DNA of 64,000 nt from Oehlia diaphana (lineage: Eukaryota; Glomeromycota; Glomeromycetes; Glomerales; Glomeraceae): the NCBI GenBank assembly GCA_003833135.1, contig QZLH01000393.1:31173-95172 (forward strand). The letters run 5' to 3'. Below, one piece after another: positions 1-11,600 of the stretch (position 1 is the stretch's first letter; each line of letters opens with the position of its first letter). The notes beneath the pieces are model-generated. The model was not told where the DNA came from. It saw nothing but the letters and a program-made list of their open reading frames with translations, and ran no database searches. A program made the translations under genes and the position numbers.

Positions 1-1913
1 CTTGTATTTATTTTTTTTCTCATCTTCAGGTACTTTATGTGATAAAATTTCTTCTGAGCAAAATTTTCACATTTTTTCAGATGATTATAGCATGATAATA
101 CTTTATTAGATATAAAACATTCAGATTTAGAATAGCAATAGATAAAATATATTTTCTTATACAAGAAAAACATACTGCTTTTTTATTTGTTTAGGATTAT
201 CTGATGTGTATAAATAAAAAATTCACAAAAATTATACTTTTCTTTCATTTTAATTTTATACAAATTCGTATATATTGAAAATTTGAAATAAGAAATTTGT
301 TATGAAAAATAATAACGAAACACAAGAATCACAAAAAAGATCGATAAATCATAGATTTAATTTTTAAATAATAATAAATTGTTAAATTTCCAAATTAAAT
401 AAATATTATACACTTGTCATGCCATTTTTGGATATCATCAATTTTAAGTTATGCTTTTTGGAGTTTCAATTAACAAGTTATTATGATAATATTAAATTTT
501 TGCTATGATAGAAAGCTTATTTTTGAGAATTTTCAGCATTGGAAGTAATGTTATAAGATTATTTATCTATCCAAGCTTATAAAATGTACTGCTAAATAGA
601 TTAATAATCATAATAACAATCATAAATGATATTGTCACTTAAAAATGATATATGTCATTTTGTCATTTGTTATTTGCAAATGAATTTTTTTTAAATGACA
701 TAATTTCTTATATCATTTCAATATCATTTAAAGTTATTTAAAATTTGGTCAAATAACAATATTATTTAATATCACTTCATTATTCTGATCAAAATAAAAA
801 ATATCATTGAAATTGAACCACTAGATCAAAAGTTATTTGCAAAATACATTTTTACTCTTTGAAAATAATTAGAGTCACACTGTATCATAAATGAAATTCA
901 TAAGCAATTTACTCAATATTTTTTAGAAAAATTGAATATGATGAGTAATGTCCCTAAAAATTATCTTCAAAAATAAAAAATATACAATTAATTTACAAAT
1001 AAAATAAATGTCTTGTCAAATTTCAAGAAATATTTTATAAACCTATTTATCAGTTTTTAACTAATTATAATTCAGTATCTTAAATTTATAGTTCAGATGG
1101 AGTGGAATGTCTTTTTGCTAACAATTGGACATATACCTGATATGATACTAATATAGATAAAAAAACTTCAAAATAATGTAAAAACAACTTTGATCTTTTT
1201 AGTAAAGAATTATATAAGACAGAAAGCTTTATACCTTCAATTGATTTTAATAATTTATGTGAATCACTGAATCTTTACAAACTGAAGTTGAATAGGCATT
1301 AGATAGATTTATAAAATAGATAGATGTTTGGATTTATTTACCATTAAGCATTTGCAGTTTAGGAGATAATCATAGATCAGAATATGCTAATGCATTTTTA
1401 CAAGTATTTTATTATTCTTATTCTGAATCATATTTTCTTACTTTGCAAAAATCATTATATATTAAATATTTGCAGTAAAATATAATGAACCAAAATCAAA
1501 TACTTTTAGTTTACTTAAACGAAGTATTATCTGATCAAAATTTTTTTAATCAGTTTAATAACTTTGCAAATTCAGATAGACAAGAGTTATGAAAATTTTT
1601 ATTAGTTTATGAATTTATAAATATTGAATTTACAGTATTATAATAGGACCCTGGAATATACTATTAAGAACCATGTCGTACACTTTTAAAAAATTTTGAA
1701 AAGTTTTATCATACTGTGGTACAAATTTTCTTTTTAGGCGATCACGTGTAGCTATTTTTGTCGTACAGTGAAAAAAAAGCTTTATTGTACACTTATTTTA
1801 TAATAAAGAAAATTTAGGTGTACACTTTTAACTATAATAATTGTTTGGTATTTTTTTGCGATTTTATATATAAAAATGCCAAACTATTATTAGTTCAGCA
1901 TCTTTTATATTAT
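1..1913. other. AT-rich non-coding DNA with decayed coding remnants
   Basis: No open gene is visible. Around 1330-1620 on the plus strand one frame reads as protein-like sequence (NHRSEYANAFLQVFYYSY near 1370-1420) broken by stops, which looks like an old dead gene of unknown family. The 781-862 segment is one copy of a dispersed repeat also present near 7753. Near 1660-1830, GTACAC-type motifs recur beside the assembly gap. Confidence 0.45.
781..862 (+). repeat. Dispersed repeat, copy 1
   Basis: This segment shares the order ATTCTGATCAAAATAAAAAA, then ATCATTGA, then AAAAGTTATTTGCAAAATA and TTTTTACT with 7753-7837, in the same orientation and separated by about 7 kb. Neither copy shows coding potential. 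It is probably a fragment of an interspersed element of this genome; the family is unknown. Confidence 0.6.
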
Positions 1914-2566
1914 NNNNNNNNNNNNNNNNNNNNNNNNNNNNNNNNNNNNNNNNNNNNNNNNNNNNNNNNNNNNNNNNNNNNNNNNNNNNNNNNNNNNNNN
2001 NNNNNNNNNNNNNNNNNNNNNNNNNNNNNNNNNNNNNNNNNNNNNNNNNNNNNNNNNNNNNNNNNNNNNNNNNNNNNNNNNNNNNNNNNNNNNNNNNNNN
2101 NNNNNNNNNNNNNNNNNNNNNNNNNNNNNNNNNNNNNNNNNNNNNNNNNNNNNNNNNNNNNNNNNNNNNNNNNNNNNNNNNNNNNNNNNNNNNNNNNNNN
2201 NNNNNNNNNNNNNNNNNNNNNNNNNNNNNNNNNNNNNNNNNNNNNNNNNNNNNNNNNNNNNNNNNNNNNNNNNNNNNNNNNNNNNNNNNNNNNNNNNNNN
2301 NNNNNNNNNNNNNNNNNNNNNNNNNNNNNNNNNNNNNNNNNNNNNNNNNNNNNNNNNNNNNNNNNNNNNNNNNNNNNNNNNNNNNNNNNNNNNNNNNNNN
2401 NNNNNNNNNNNNNNNNNNNNNNNNNNNNNNNNNNNNNNNNNNNNNNNNNNNNNNNNNNNNNNNNNNNNNNNNNNNNNNNNNNNNNNNNNNNNNNNNNNNN
2501 NNNNNNNNNNNNNNNNNNNNNNNNNNNNNNNNNNNNNNNNNNNNNNNNNNNNNNNNNNNNNNNNNN
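1914..2566. other. Assembly gap (run of N)
   Basis: 653 undetermined bases join two contigs. Similar GTACA-containing AT-rich motifs lie on both sides (about 1672-1700 and 2640-2705), so the gap may sit inside a repeat that could not be assembled. Any reading frame spanning it is meaningless. Confidence 0.98.
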
Positions 2567-3997
2567 TTATAAGTATATTTGAAATTTTATTTAATTATCT
2601 TAGATGTACATTTTAGCTAAATTTTGATATGAATATTAAACGTTTGTCGTACAAAATAAAAAATTTCTTGCTGATGTCATACATTTGGGCAAAATTTTTT
2701 TGTACACTTTGACAATTTCTCAGACGGAGTTCACTATGTAAAAATTGTTCATATTCAGGAGCCATATTATAATCTACCAATAATAACTCAATAATTTATT
2801 TAATTACTATAATATTAAAATACATCTGAATATGAGTATAGAACTTCAATAAATACAAATCCAAATTTCTGATAATAATAGAATTGAAAATGAAAGTAAC
2901 TCAAAATAAATTTCATTATATTCAGAAGGAAATGAAAAATTCTAATAGAAGAAATAATTCTTTAGAAAGTTCATTAGAGAATACATAAGATATATTTAAA
3001 ATACTTTCTTAATTTACAAAAAAATAAATTTGCAAAATTAAAATTTGCTTCTCTAATTAAGTAAAAACATATTTAAAAAATTATAATTAATAAGATTAAA
3101 AATTATAAAAATTTGTTAGATTATAAGAAGTAAATTATTTGTAAAAGTAATTTTTACCAGTAATTTATTAGTAAAAATTTAATTATGAAAAATCTTTACT
3201 AGTAATTTTTATTATACAATTACTAATATATTTGTGATTAGCTTGATAATAAATATTCCAATAATCCATCAAATTATCTAGTTGAATTGCCTTTTTTGAG
3301 TTACTTTATTTGCAAAATTGCATTTTTTTGCTAATTCAAATGTATTTTTAAAAAATTTGATAGAAACATATTTTTCTATTAATAAAATGTATTTTTTTTT
3401 ATAATAATGATAATTAATTTACAGTTTTATATTTGCAGACTAATTGTGAAATTATAGTACAATTAATTGTTAAAATTCAGATTTCAGAAATCAATTGTAA
3501 ACCTAGTATAACTACATATTAATTATGAACGTATGCATATTATCAATCCTATTCATGGAGTATTATAAAATATATGTAATTGACAATGTGCATGCAGCGG
3601 GTTTTAAAATTTAATTTAGCAAAACTACTATTTTATTTCTTTTTAGGCCTCTGAAAATTATTATAATATGTATCAGATAGTAAATATTTTTAAAAAGAAA
3701 ACTATCAAACATCTTTTAGAATATTTGCACTTTACTAATGATTTACCAATTCAAACAATTTCAAATTTCCAATTTATTTTATAAATGAACAGCGAAGGCC
3801 CTATTCTAGTCAGTAAATATCAAATTTAAATAAAAAATTATAGCAAGCAATTTTGTATTTGCATATATGAATTATTTTTCTAATGATATTTAAATCATAC
3901 ATTTCACATCATATATATATACATAAAATTAAAAGCTATAAGTTTCAATTGTAAGGCAGAATTTTATATTATAATAATCCTATATTTAATATACAAA
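2567..3997. other. AT-rich intergenic DNA, no gene seen
   Basis: The region is dominated by A/T runs with stops in all frames. I see no conserved protein motif, RNA gene or clear inverted-repeat element. Confidence 0.5.
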
Positions 3998-6092
3998 TTA
4001 TTTATTACAATAAATCTTTTTGCTAATTAAACGATATAAGCCTACTCTCAAAATAATAAACATACAGCTCAATTCTACATCATGTCGTTTTTTTAATATA
4101 TCTAAATATTTTTTACTTTTTTTTTTAATTTTCCATTCTAAAACTTCACAAACTGTTTTTTGATTTGGCCAGTATTTATCATTAATTTCAAGATTTAAAA
4201 TTTTATCAACTGATTTTTCTAACAATAATTGTGAAATATAAGTTGCTACCTGCCAACTACCTTGAGCTCCATTCAATTTAATATTTTCTATCTTGATATC
4301 ATCAAATTCAATTACTATCATTTTTTTAGTACTTATCTTCACTAAATCAATTGCTTTTCCACCAAAAAAATCTGAATTCTGAGAATACATCTGAAATTCT
4401 GGCTTAATATCTGCATAAAAAATAAGAATTAAAGCATCTATAAAAACTTGTTTCAATACCTCTTCATTTGAATGTTTAATACTATTATTTTTTAATAGTT
4501 TTAGTAAAGTTTTTTCTATAAATTGACAAAGAGGTTCAATATTATATTCTGCTTCCAAAATATGTAGACAATGACGTACATATATTAAATCCTCTTCTTT
4601 CCAATCATAAATTTTAAGTGCCTTTATAATAAATTCTCTCTCAGCAACACGATTTGGTATTTTAAAATTGTATTGTAATGATGCAGGTGATAGGTTTGGT
4701 TGATATGTAATGGCTCCATTATAGAACATGAATGATAACAATGAGGTACGATTAATTGTTAACTCATGAATATTGGCAAGTTGAAATTGTTGTTCTATGC
4801 TATATTTAGAATTAAGAGGATGTCGATTAAGTGCTTCAGTAAGAATAGATTTTCCAAGGGGATTGTTAACCATTAAGTTCAATGTTGTTTGAGTAGGTAA
4901 TATTTGTGAGTTAGAAGGAATATTATTAAGTATATTAAAAATTACTGAAGGATTCTGACTAATATCCATTATTTCCTTTTGTTTTATTAATTTTCTGATG
5001 TAATATAGAATACGTGCAGGGTTGTAAATTCCTTCAGATTGATTATAATGAAAAAAATACCCATCATTTTCATTTTTTAACCATAACATTTTTCTTTTTT
5101 AGTATTATCTAATAAACTATTTCCAAAAATCTTATCCAAAAGAAACTCAATTTCTGATTTCTTAAATTCATATAAGTCCCAAAATTCTTTTTGTAATGTT
5201 AAATCTTCTGAAATGTTAAAACAAGGAATCACACCAGTTAGAAAAATACGAGCTATAGATTTATCACAAGCAGTTTTTAACATACTAAAAAGTTGTTTAA
5301 ATAAATTTTCCATTAATTTAATTTTAGCTTTTTCTTTAATTTTATGATAAATGGAAAGATCTTGACGTAATAATTGATTTTTAAGAACAGTATTCATACT
5401 ACTATCATATTCATCAATGAAAATATAAAGCTAAAAATATATAAAAATATTAACTTAGTACTTTTAAATAAAGATTATAACTAAATGAAGGACATATTTA
5501 CCTTTTTACTACTCAATACTACTACATTTAATAAATCTCTGAAATTCGCTAAAGCATCTTTTTTATGAATTTGAAAATGATATTTTCCTAATTCTTGTTC
5601 ATATCGAGACATAAAATAATACATATTTGAATTCAAAATTTTATAAAAATTTGCTTCAAAGGTTTTATATGATCCATCAGTGTGAAGTCCAGAAAAATTA
5701 AATTTAAGAATGAGAAACTTAGATGCTAATAATGTAGGATTTTTTCCAATATATAAATCTTGAAATAATTGTTTAAATCGTTTACTGTTTTTTACATCAT
5801 AGTAAGAGGATAAGGTAGTAAGAAATAGTGTCTTTCCAAAATAATGAGGACGTAAGGAAAGAATAATACGAGCATGAAGAGCTTCTATTTTAGGAATAAA
5901 GTGAGTTTTATCTAAATAATAACTATTTTCTGCTCTCAAATCTTCAAATGATCCTGACAAATATATTGGTAAAGGTTTCAAAGATGATAACGACCTTGTT
6001 AAAATTATTGATAAAGATTTTGAAGATATATTTGATTGAAACTGAGAAAAATGGTGAGAGAGTAAAAAGTGGAAAGTATAAAAATTTTGCAT
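3998..6092 (-). pseudogene. AAA-ATPase-like / PD-(D/E)XK nuclease (DUF1703-type) gene with one frameshift
   Basis: Exon 1 is 6092-5502 and the intron is 5501-5431 (GT-AG, phase 0). Exon 2 starts at 5430 and reads to a stop near 5077. The downstream part, 5089-3998, is in the -1 frame. Exon 1 encodes a P-loop-like motif (RPHYFGKT, residues 81-88). The splice joins it to LYIFIDEYD, a Walker B motif, which supports the intron. The last part carries the family's conserved block (SLLSFMFYNGAITY) and a C-terminal nuclease-like domain. The nuclease centre looks damaged: D and E are present (GGKAIDLV; IVIEFDD), but the residue where the family usually has Lys is Asp. Joined length would be about 675 residues, somewhat long for AAA-ATPase_like/PDDEXK_9 proteins. 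These occur in expanded families in some fungi and bacteria; their role is not established. The frame break lies at an A-rich run (5094-5108), so it may be a mutation, a sequencing error or, less likely, -1 frameshifting. Confidence 0.75.
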
Positions 6093-6404
6093 TTTTGCAA
6101 AATTTTGATATAACTATAAGTTTAAATAAAATATATATGATCAATAATAAATAATATATATACAATAAGTCAAAATTAATACATATGATAGGTTAAAATT
6201 TATATTTTTATCACATAATAATAAAAGAATTTTTTTAATTATCACTGAGAATGATGATCACTGATAATTGAAATTATAATAACTGATCAGCAATAAAAAA
6301 ATATAGTGCTGGTAAAATTGATCATTCTGATGATAACCATAATAAAAAATTACTGGTTATAATTTTTATATTTTATTGAACTAAAGGTAAACATATCTTA
6401 GTTT
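6093..6404. other. AT-rich intergenic DNA
   Basis: Upstream flank of the minus-strand AAA-ATPase-like gene. It holds several GATCA/TGATC-rich near-palindromic stretches between 6240 and 6340 and no coding signal. Confidence 0.4.
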
Positions 6405-7065
6405 TATATTAAAAATATATCAAGTTTATATTTAAATTATTAAATTATGTGATCTTTACATAAAGACAATTTATTTTTGCTTGAATTAAGTAATAATTTA
6501 AAGTATTCTTAAGGTTTATCTTTAACTCAACTATTTAAACTTTTAAATAATTTAATAATATTTTTTGAAACATAATTAGAGATCAACAAAATTAAATTTT
6601 ATAATTCTTTTATAATGGCAATAATATAAATGAAGGTATATAAAAAACTTTTTCTTATTCTCATATTCTTAAATTTATAATAAAACCCAAACAATACTGA
6701 TACAATCTACATTTGAATTTGCGTAAAGTTTATATTAAAATTTTTCAAAAGTGGCATATTACAGGATATTTTCAAAATTTCATTATTTTACATACCCCTG
6801 TTTTTAATATCAATTTTAATAAAATTTATATCATTAGATTCGTCTTAATAAGAGAATTTTAATGATAGTAAAATTGCATTTCTAGCTTCAATATTGACAG
6901 AGTTATATTATAAAATATATTTTTATTTCAGTATTTAATGTTTACTTATGAGTTATATTAGTATTATTCAGGATCTTTTTATAATTCTAATATTTTATTA
7001 TATAGTATTTTGATTGGTAATCTAATTTTGCTATTCTAAGCATTGCGGTAGAATTTATAAATAGC
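6405..7065 (+). pseudogene. Dead 5' copy of the Mios gene, RIP-like decay
   Basis: The sequence follows the first three exons and two introns of the intact Mios gene (8686 onward) base by base. It runs from the start codon (ATG changed to ATA at 6417) through exon 2, and resumes at 6981-7065 with exon 3. In the part matching exon 1 I count about 18 substitutions in the first 87 bases, and all are C to T or G to A. For example 6452-6465 differs from 8721-8734 at six of 14 positions, all such transitions. Several Gly, Trp and Gln codons are lost and stops appear. About 300 unrelated bases (6680-6980) separate the two aligned blocks. The copy ends inside exon 3, so it cannot encode a functional protein. 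Confidence 0.85.
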
Positions 7066-8685
7066 TAGTAAGGCTGCTTATATATCAGCAATTCAATATA
7101 ATTTTTTAGATATTAGTTCATTACTTGATATTATTATTTTTGATCAGTAGTGTTTATTCATATGATATAAAAGATATTTTAGTTTTTAAAACTAGAAATA
7201 CCTTATAAACTATTATCATAAATATGAAAACTGAATCTATTACTAATCTAAATAAATTTTAAAATGCATTTGAATAAAAAAGGGCAGCAGAAATCTATTT
7301 AAATATGCAAAAGCTATGCAATATGATGCAGCAACTTTTCAAATATAGGAATCTTTAGATAAAGGTATAATTTAAATAAGTTATATACAGCATTAATTAA
7401 AAGATTTTGTAATTTTGAAGTTTTTATAAGATCAGAATTTCAAATTATAAATTGATTCTCAATATTTACATTTTTTACATTTTTTAATAATTTAAAAATT
7501 TTATCAATATTTTTAATACTTAAAAATTTTATAAAACAATAATATTAAATTATATAAATGTTTAGACAATGCATATAATAGTAATTAAAAAAAGAATTTT
7601 ATAATATTCATTAGTGTTTTATACAAATCAAATTTTTTCTTTGAAATTTGATTTAATTCAGATTTAATTCAGATTTAATTCAACTCTTAAAAATAATTAT
7701 CTTAGGATCCAATGATTCAATTTTAATAATTTTTTTTAATCAATAGTTTTTATTATTCTGATCAAAATAAAAAAAGATCATTGAAAAATCAGATCGCTAA
7801 ATTAAAAGTTATTTGCAAAATATATTTTTACTTTTGGAAGTAATCAGGAAGGATCTTACCTACTATTAAGATATATATAACATTAGTAAAAATTTTTAAA
7901 ATTTGCTTAAATTTAAAAATTATAATAATATAACATAAAATTTTTTTTATAGTAGAATTTTTAAAAAGTTTTATATGTAAATTTTACCTTAGACTATAAG
8001 ATGATCTATCTTAATAGGTAGGGGTCTAATCAGAGTTATATTGTATTAACTTATTCAAATTCATAATAATAAAAAGTAGATGAAACATATATTATTATAA
8101 CAAAATTAAAAACCAGGAATAATCAAATTAAAATATTACTTTATATGGTTATAATAGTGCTATAATATTTAAAATTTTGATAAAACTATAATTGCTAGTA
8201 TATCATATAATAGAGAGTTTTCAAATATCTGAACTCTTTACAATAGAAATTTTTTAATTTTTTGTAAAGTTTTTTTAACTATATTAGTAAAAAATATTGT
8301 AAAACATTTTTTATTTTAAATTTATCAAAAAAAACATTTTATAATATTTTTTTGATGATTTTAATAAAAAATATTGCAAAATATTTTAAAACCATTTTGC
8401 TACAGTTTTATAGAAGTGGTCTGATGCTTATTTGTCACCCCTGTAAGTGTATGCAAATTGTTTGAATGCAAGGAAAAGATCATTTATTTAGTTCTTCATG
8501 TGAATTCCAGAAACATTTTATTAAATAAAAATTTATGGTCTTTTAAAGTTACAAACATGTACTAACTTAGTGTAACATGTAGGTATAGTTCTTGATTTCT
8601 ATAGTAAAATCACGTGTAACATTAAAAAATGCTCAAGTGTAAAATCTCATCAGAGATTTTTCTTTCATTTTGATTAATTAAAAAC
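7066..8685. other. Intergenic region upstream of Mios
   Basis: AT-rich DNA with stops in all frames. It includes the dispersed repeat copy at 7753-7837 and, from about 8400, less AT-biased sequence that probably contains the Mios promoter. I see no defined promoter element. Confidence 0.4.
7753..7837 (+). repeat. Dispersed repeat, copy 2
   Basis: Same block order as 781-862: ATTCTGATCAAAATAAAAAA, GATCATTGA, AAAAGTTATTTGCAAAATA, TTTTTACTTTTGG. It is followed by a GGATCTTACC-type sequence, and GATCTATCTTAATAGG lies near 8002. This suggests that a longer interspersed element once spanned the area. Confidence 0.6.
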
Positions 8686-11600
8686 ATGTCAAGCTCACGT
8701 TTAAATTATCAAATTGTGTGGTCTCCGCATGAAGACAATTTATTTTTGCTTGGGTCAAGTAATGATTTGAGGTTATATGAATATACACCCAAGGTTTGTC
8801 TTTGACTCAACTATTTAAACATTTAAAAGCAATTTAATAATATTCCTCGGAACATAATTAGGGATCAACAAAATTGAATTTTGTAAGTCCCTTCGTAACG
8901 GCAATGACACAAATGAGGGTATGTAAAGAACTTTTTCCTATTCTCATGTTCTTAGATTCATAGTTCTAATATTTCATTATATAGTGTTTTGATTGGTCAC
9001 CTGATCCCGCTTTTCCAAGCATTGCAGCAGGATTTGCGAATGGCAAAATAGTTCTTATGCTTATCAATCTTCGTGATGAATCATCATCTTCCACTCAACA
9101 ACAACAACCTTATGTGATAAATTCTAAAAATACAAAACCGTGTAACAAAGTAGTATTTTCATCAGATCCAAGATTACTTGCAACCGGATTTGACAAAGGT
9201 AGAAATGATCATGGTTTATTAATCTGGGATGTTGAAAAAGCAAAATCATCTTCGTTAATAAATGGCGATAAAGATCATGGTAGCGGTGATACTCCCGCGG
9301 AGGTTTCTAATAAAGCTACTGGTAATGGCCCCGTCGGATTTTGTAGAGTTGAGGATAATTACCCTTATGGTATTTTAAATTAAAATTGAAATCGATATTT
9401 CTACAACAAATTTTTGAATCACTCCACATATGATTTTTTAATAGACATGGCAAGATTCGGAGTATTTGATCCTTCGTTGGTTTCAAAACCTTTACCTACA
9501 CTAAGGTGAAGATGATTGTATACTCTTAACAAAAGACATTCACATCTTAATCCTCTGAAATTTTCTTACATTTTTTCCACGTGGCTATATTTAAAAAGAT
9601 TTGATACACGTAATGATGCTATTCACAGTTTTGGATTATCGGAAAATGTCAATTCTATAAGCTGGTTTCATGCTAATTCGAACCAATTGGTTTCTGGAAT
9701 GTCAGGAAGATGTTTAAGGATTTTTGATTTAAGATGTAATTACTTGAATAAACATGTTATCTTGATATTAGAAAGTATCATTAGTATCATTAATAATTAT
9801 GTTATTCGAATTCACTAGCTTCAGATCCTTCTATTACAATAACAACCAAAGCTGTTTTTGGAGTAAAAACTGACCCGTATAATGATCATAGATTTGCTAG
9901 TTTTGAAGACGGTTATATTGGGAATATATTTTTATGGGATGATCGTAAGGCCACGGAAGCAATATCCTTTTTTTCTAACTTTCTGCTTAAAAGAGAAATG
10001 TTAATTAAAAATTTTCTATATCATATCCTTAATATGTTTGTTAACTTGTTATTTAATTCACATCCTAAGTATATCCACCGAGTCACGCCCAGTTCAGATT
10101 TCATTTTCAACATCACGATCAGGTTTAATAGCATCTTTGTCTAATGATGCTTCTTATGTAACATTATATGATATAAAAGAAACTACACATAAATTGTCCG
10201 ATTTCGGTGAAATTTCTCTTGATCATCTTAATAATGGATTTGGTGGTCATGGAGGAGGCGGTGCAGGATCGGTTCCATTTAATGAGAAAGGTGGAGTTGG
10301 TTCTGGTGGAAGTACATTTAGTTTTGGCAACAAAATAGATGAGGAACTTGATACTCCAATATTATGGAAGTCCAGAAGAAGTTTGTATTAAATTTTGATT
10401 TCTGAACTTATTTTTGTACTTTAAAATATTTTTTATTTATGTTTTGTTATTCCAAACCCAAAGCACAAAGATCATCAAAGTCTCTCATATCTTTTGCTTG
10501 GATACCAACTATTTCGACAACTCATTCATATCGTTTATTGGCAATAAACAAGGAGCAAACGTTTGAAACAATTGCATTAGAGGAAAGTCCAAATTTTGAT
10601 TGGGATCCACAGGGAAATATATCAATATTTAATCATAAAAAAAAAATTAATGATGAAATTCACGATAATGTCAGTAACAATGATAATCGATATTATGAAA
10701 TCGAAAATAATGATGAATCAAATTTATACCAGCATAATAACAGTAGCGGGCATAAACATCGCGTTTCCTTAGATTTGAAGACAGATAATGATTATAGCGG
10801 AAATAGGACACCCAGACCCAATGATTCTTCTAAAAGTGAGATTATGCTGAACAATCAATTAAGAGGTATAATGACGCATCGATCTCATGATGACATGGCA
10901 AAAAAAGATGATAAGAAAGAGTTGTTAATGTCACCTTTAAAGACACTAAGGGAATTGCAAGAAGATATTTCATTTGTGATGCGTAAAAGAGCTAGAGAAG
11001 GATATTCTATGGATGTAAGTATTACAAAGTCATGATTTATTATCATACGCAAAAATTCCATTTAACTATTCTATAGTGTCGAATTAATGAAGAAATCGTA
11101 AAGGATTCTCCAAAATTAAAAGCATTATGGGCTTGGATAGCTCGTACGTTTAAATCAATCGGAATTACTTTTTTATAAATTTATAAGTATGTTAAAATAT
11201 TTAAAATATAAACTTTATTATGTTCTACTTAGATGCTGAAAAATCTGCTTTAGAAGGAAGAAATAGTGATTTTAATTTTCAGGGAATTCATTCAGTATGG
11301 ACAGGTTAGTGTTTTGATCATTTAATACTCCTAAAATTCGCGCATTATTAAAAAAAAAATTTTTTTTTTAATATTTAGCGTCTACAAGTGGTAAAAAAAC
11401 ATCACCAATGACAACGCCTAAGTCATCTCCGCCAAGACCATCTGAAAGATTCGATCAAATAATTGATGCAAATGAACTTTCTATTGCAGTATCAACATCT
11501 AAATTACCACAAAGAAAGTTGGCATTGACCATATGTGGATGGGGCTTTGGGAAAAAAGAATTAGAAGAAGCACTTCAAAAGTAAAATTATTTAATTGTTT

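Noticed and set aside
1818..2582. Frame of 254 codons across the gap
   Set aside because: Nearly all of it is undetermined sequence.
5094..5108. Programmed -1 frameshift in the AAA-ATPase-like gene
   Set aside because: The A run could slip, but the frame is not positioned as a standard X XXY YYZ heptamer and no downstream pseudoknot is apparent; mutation or sequencing error is simpler.
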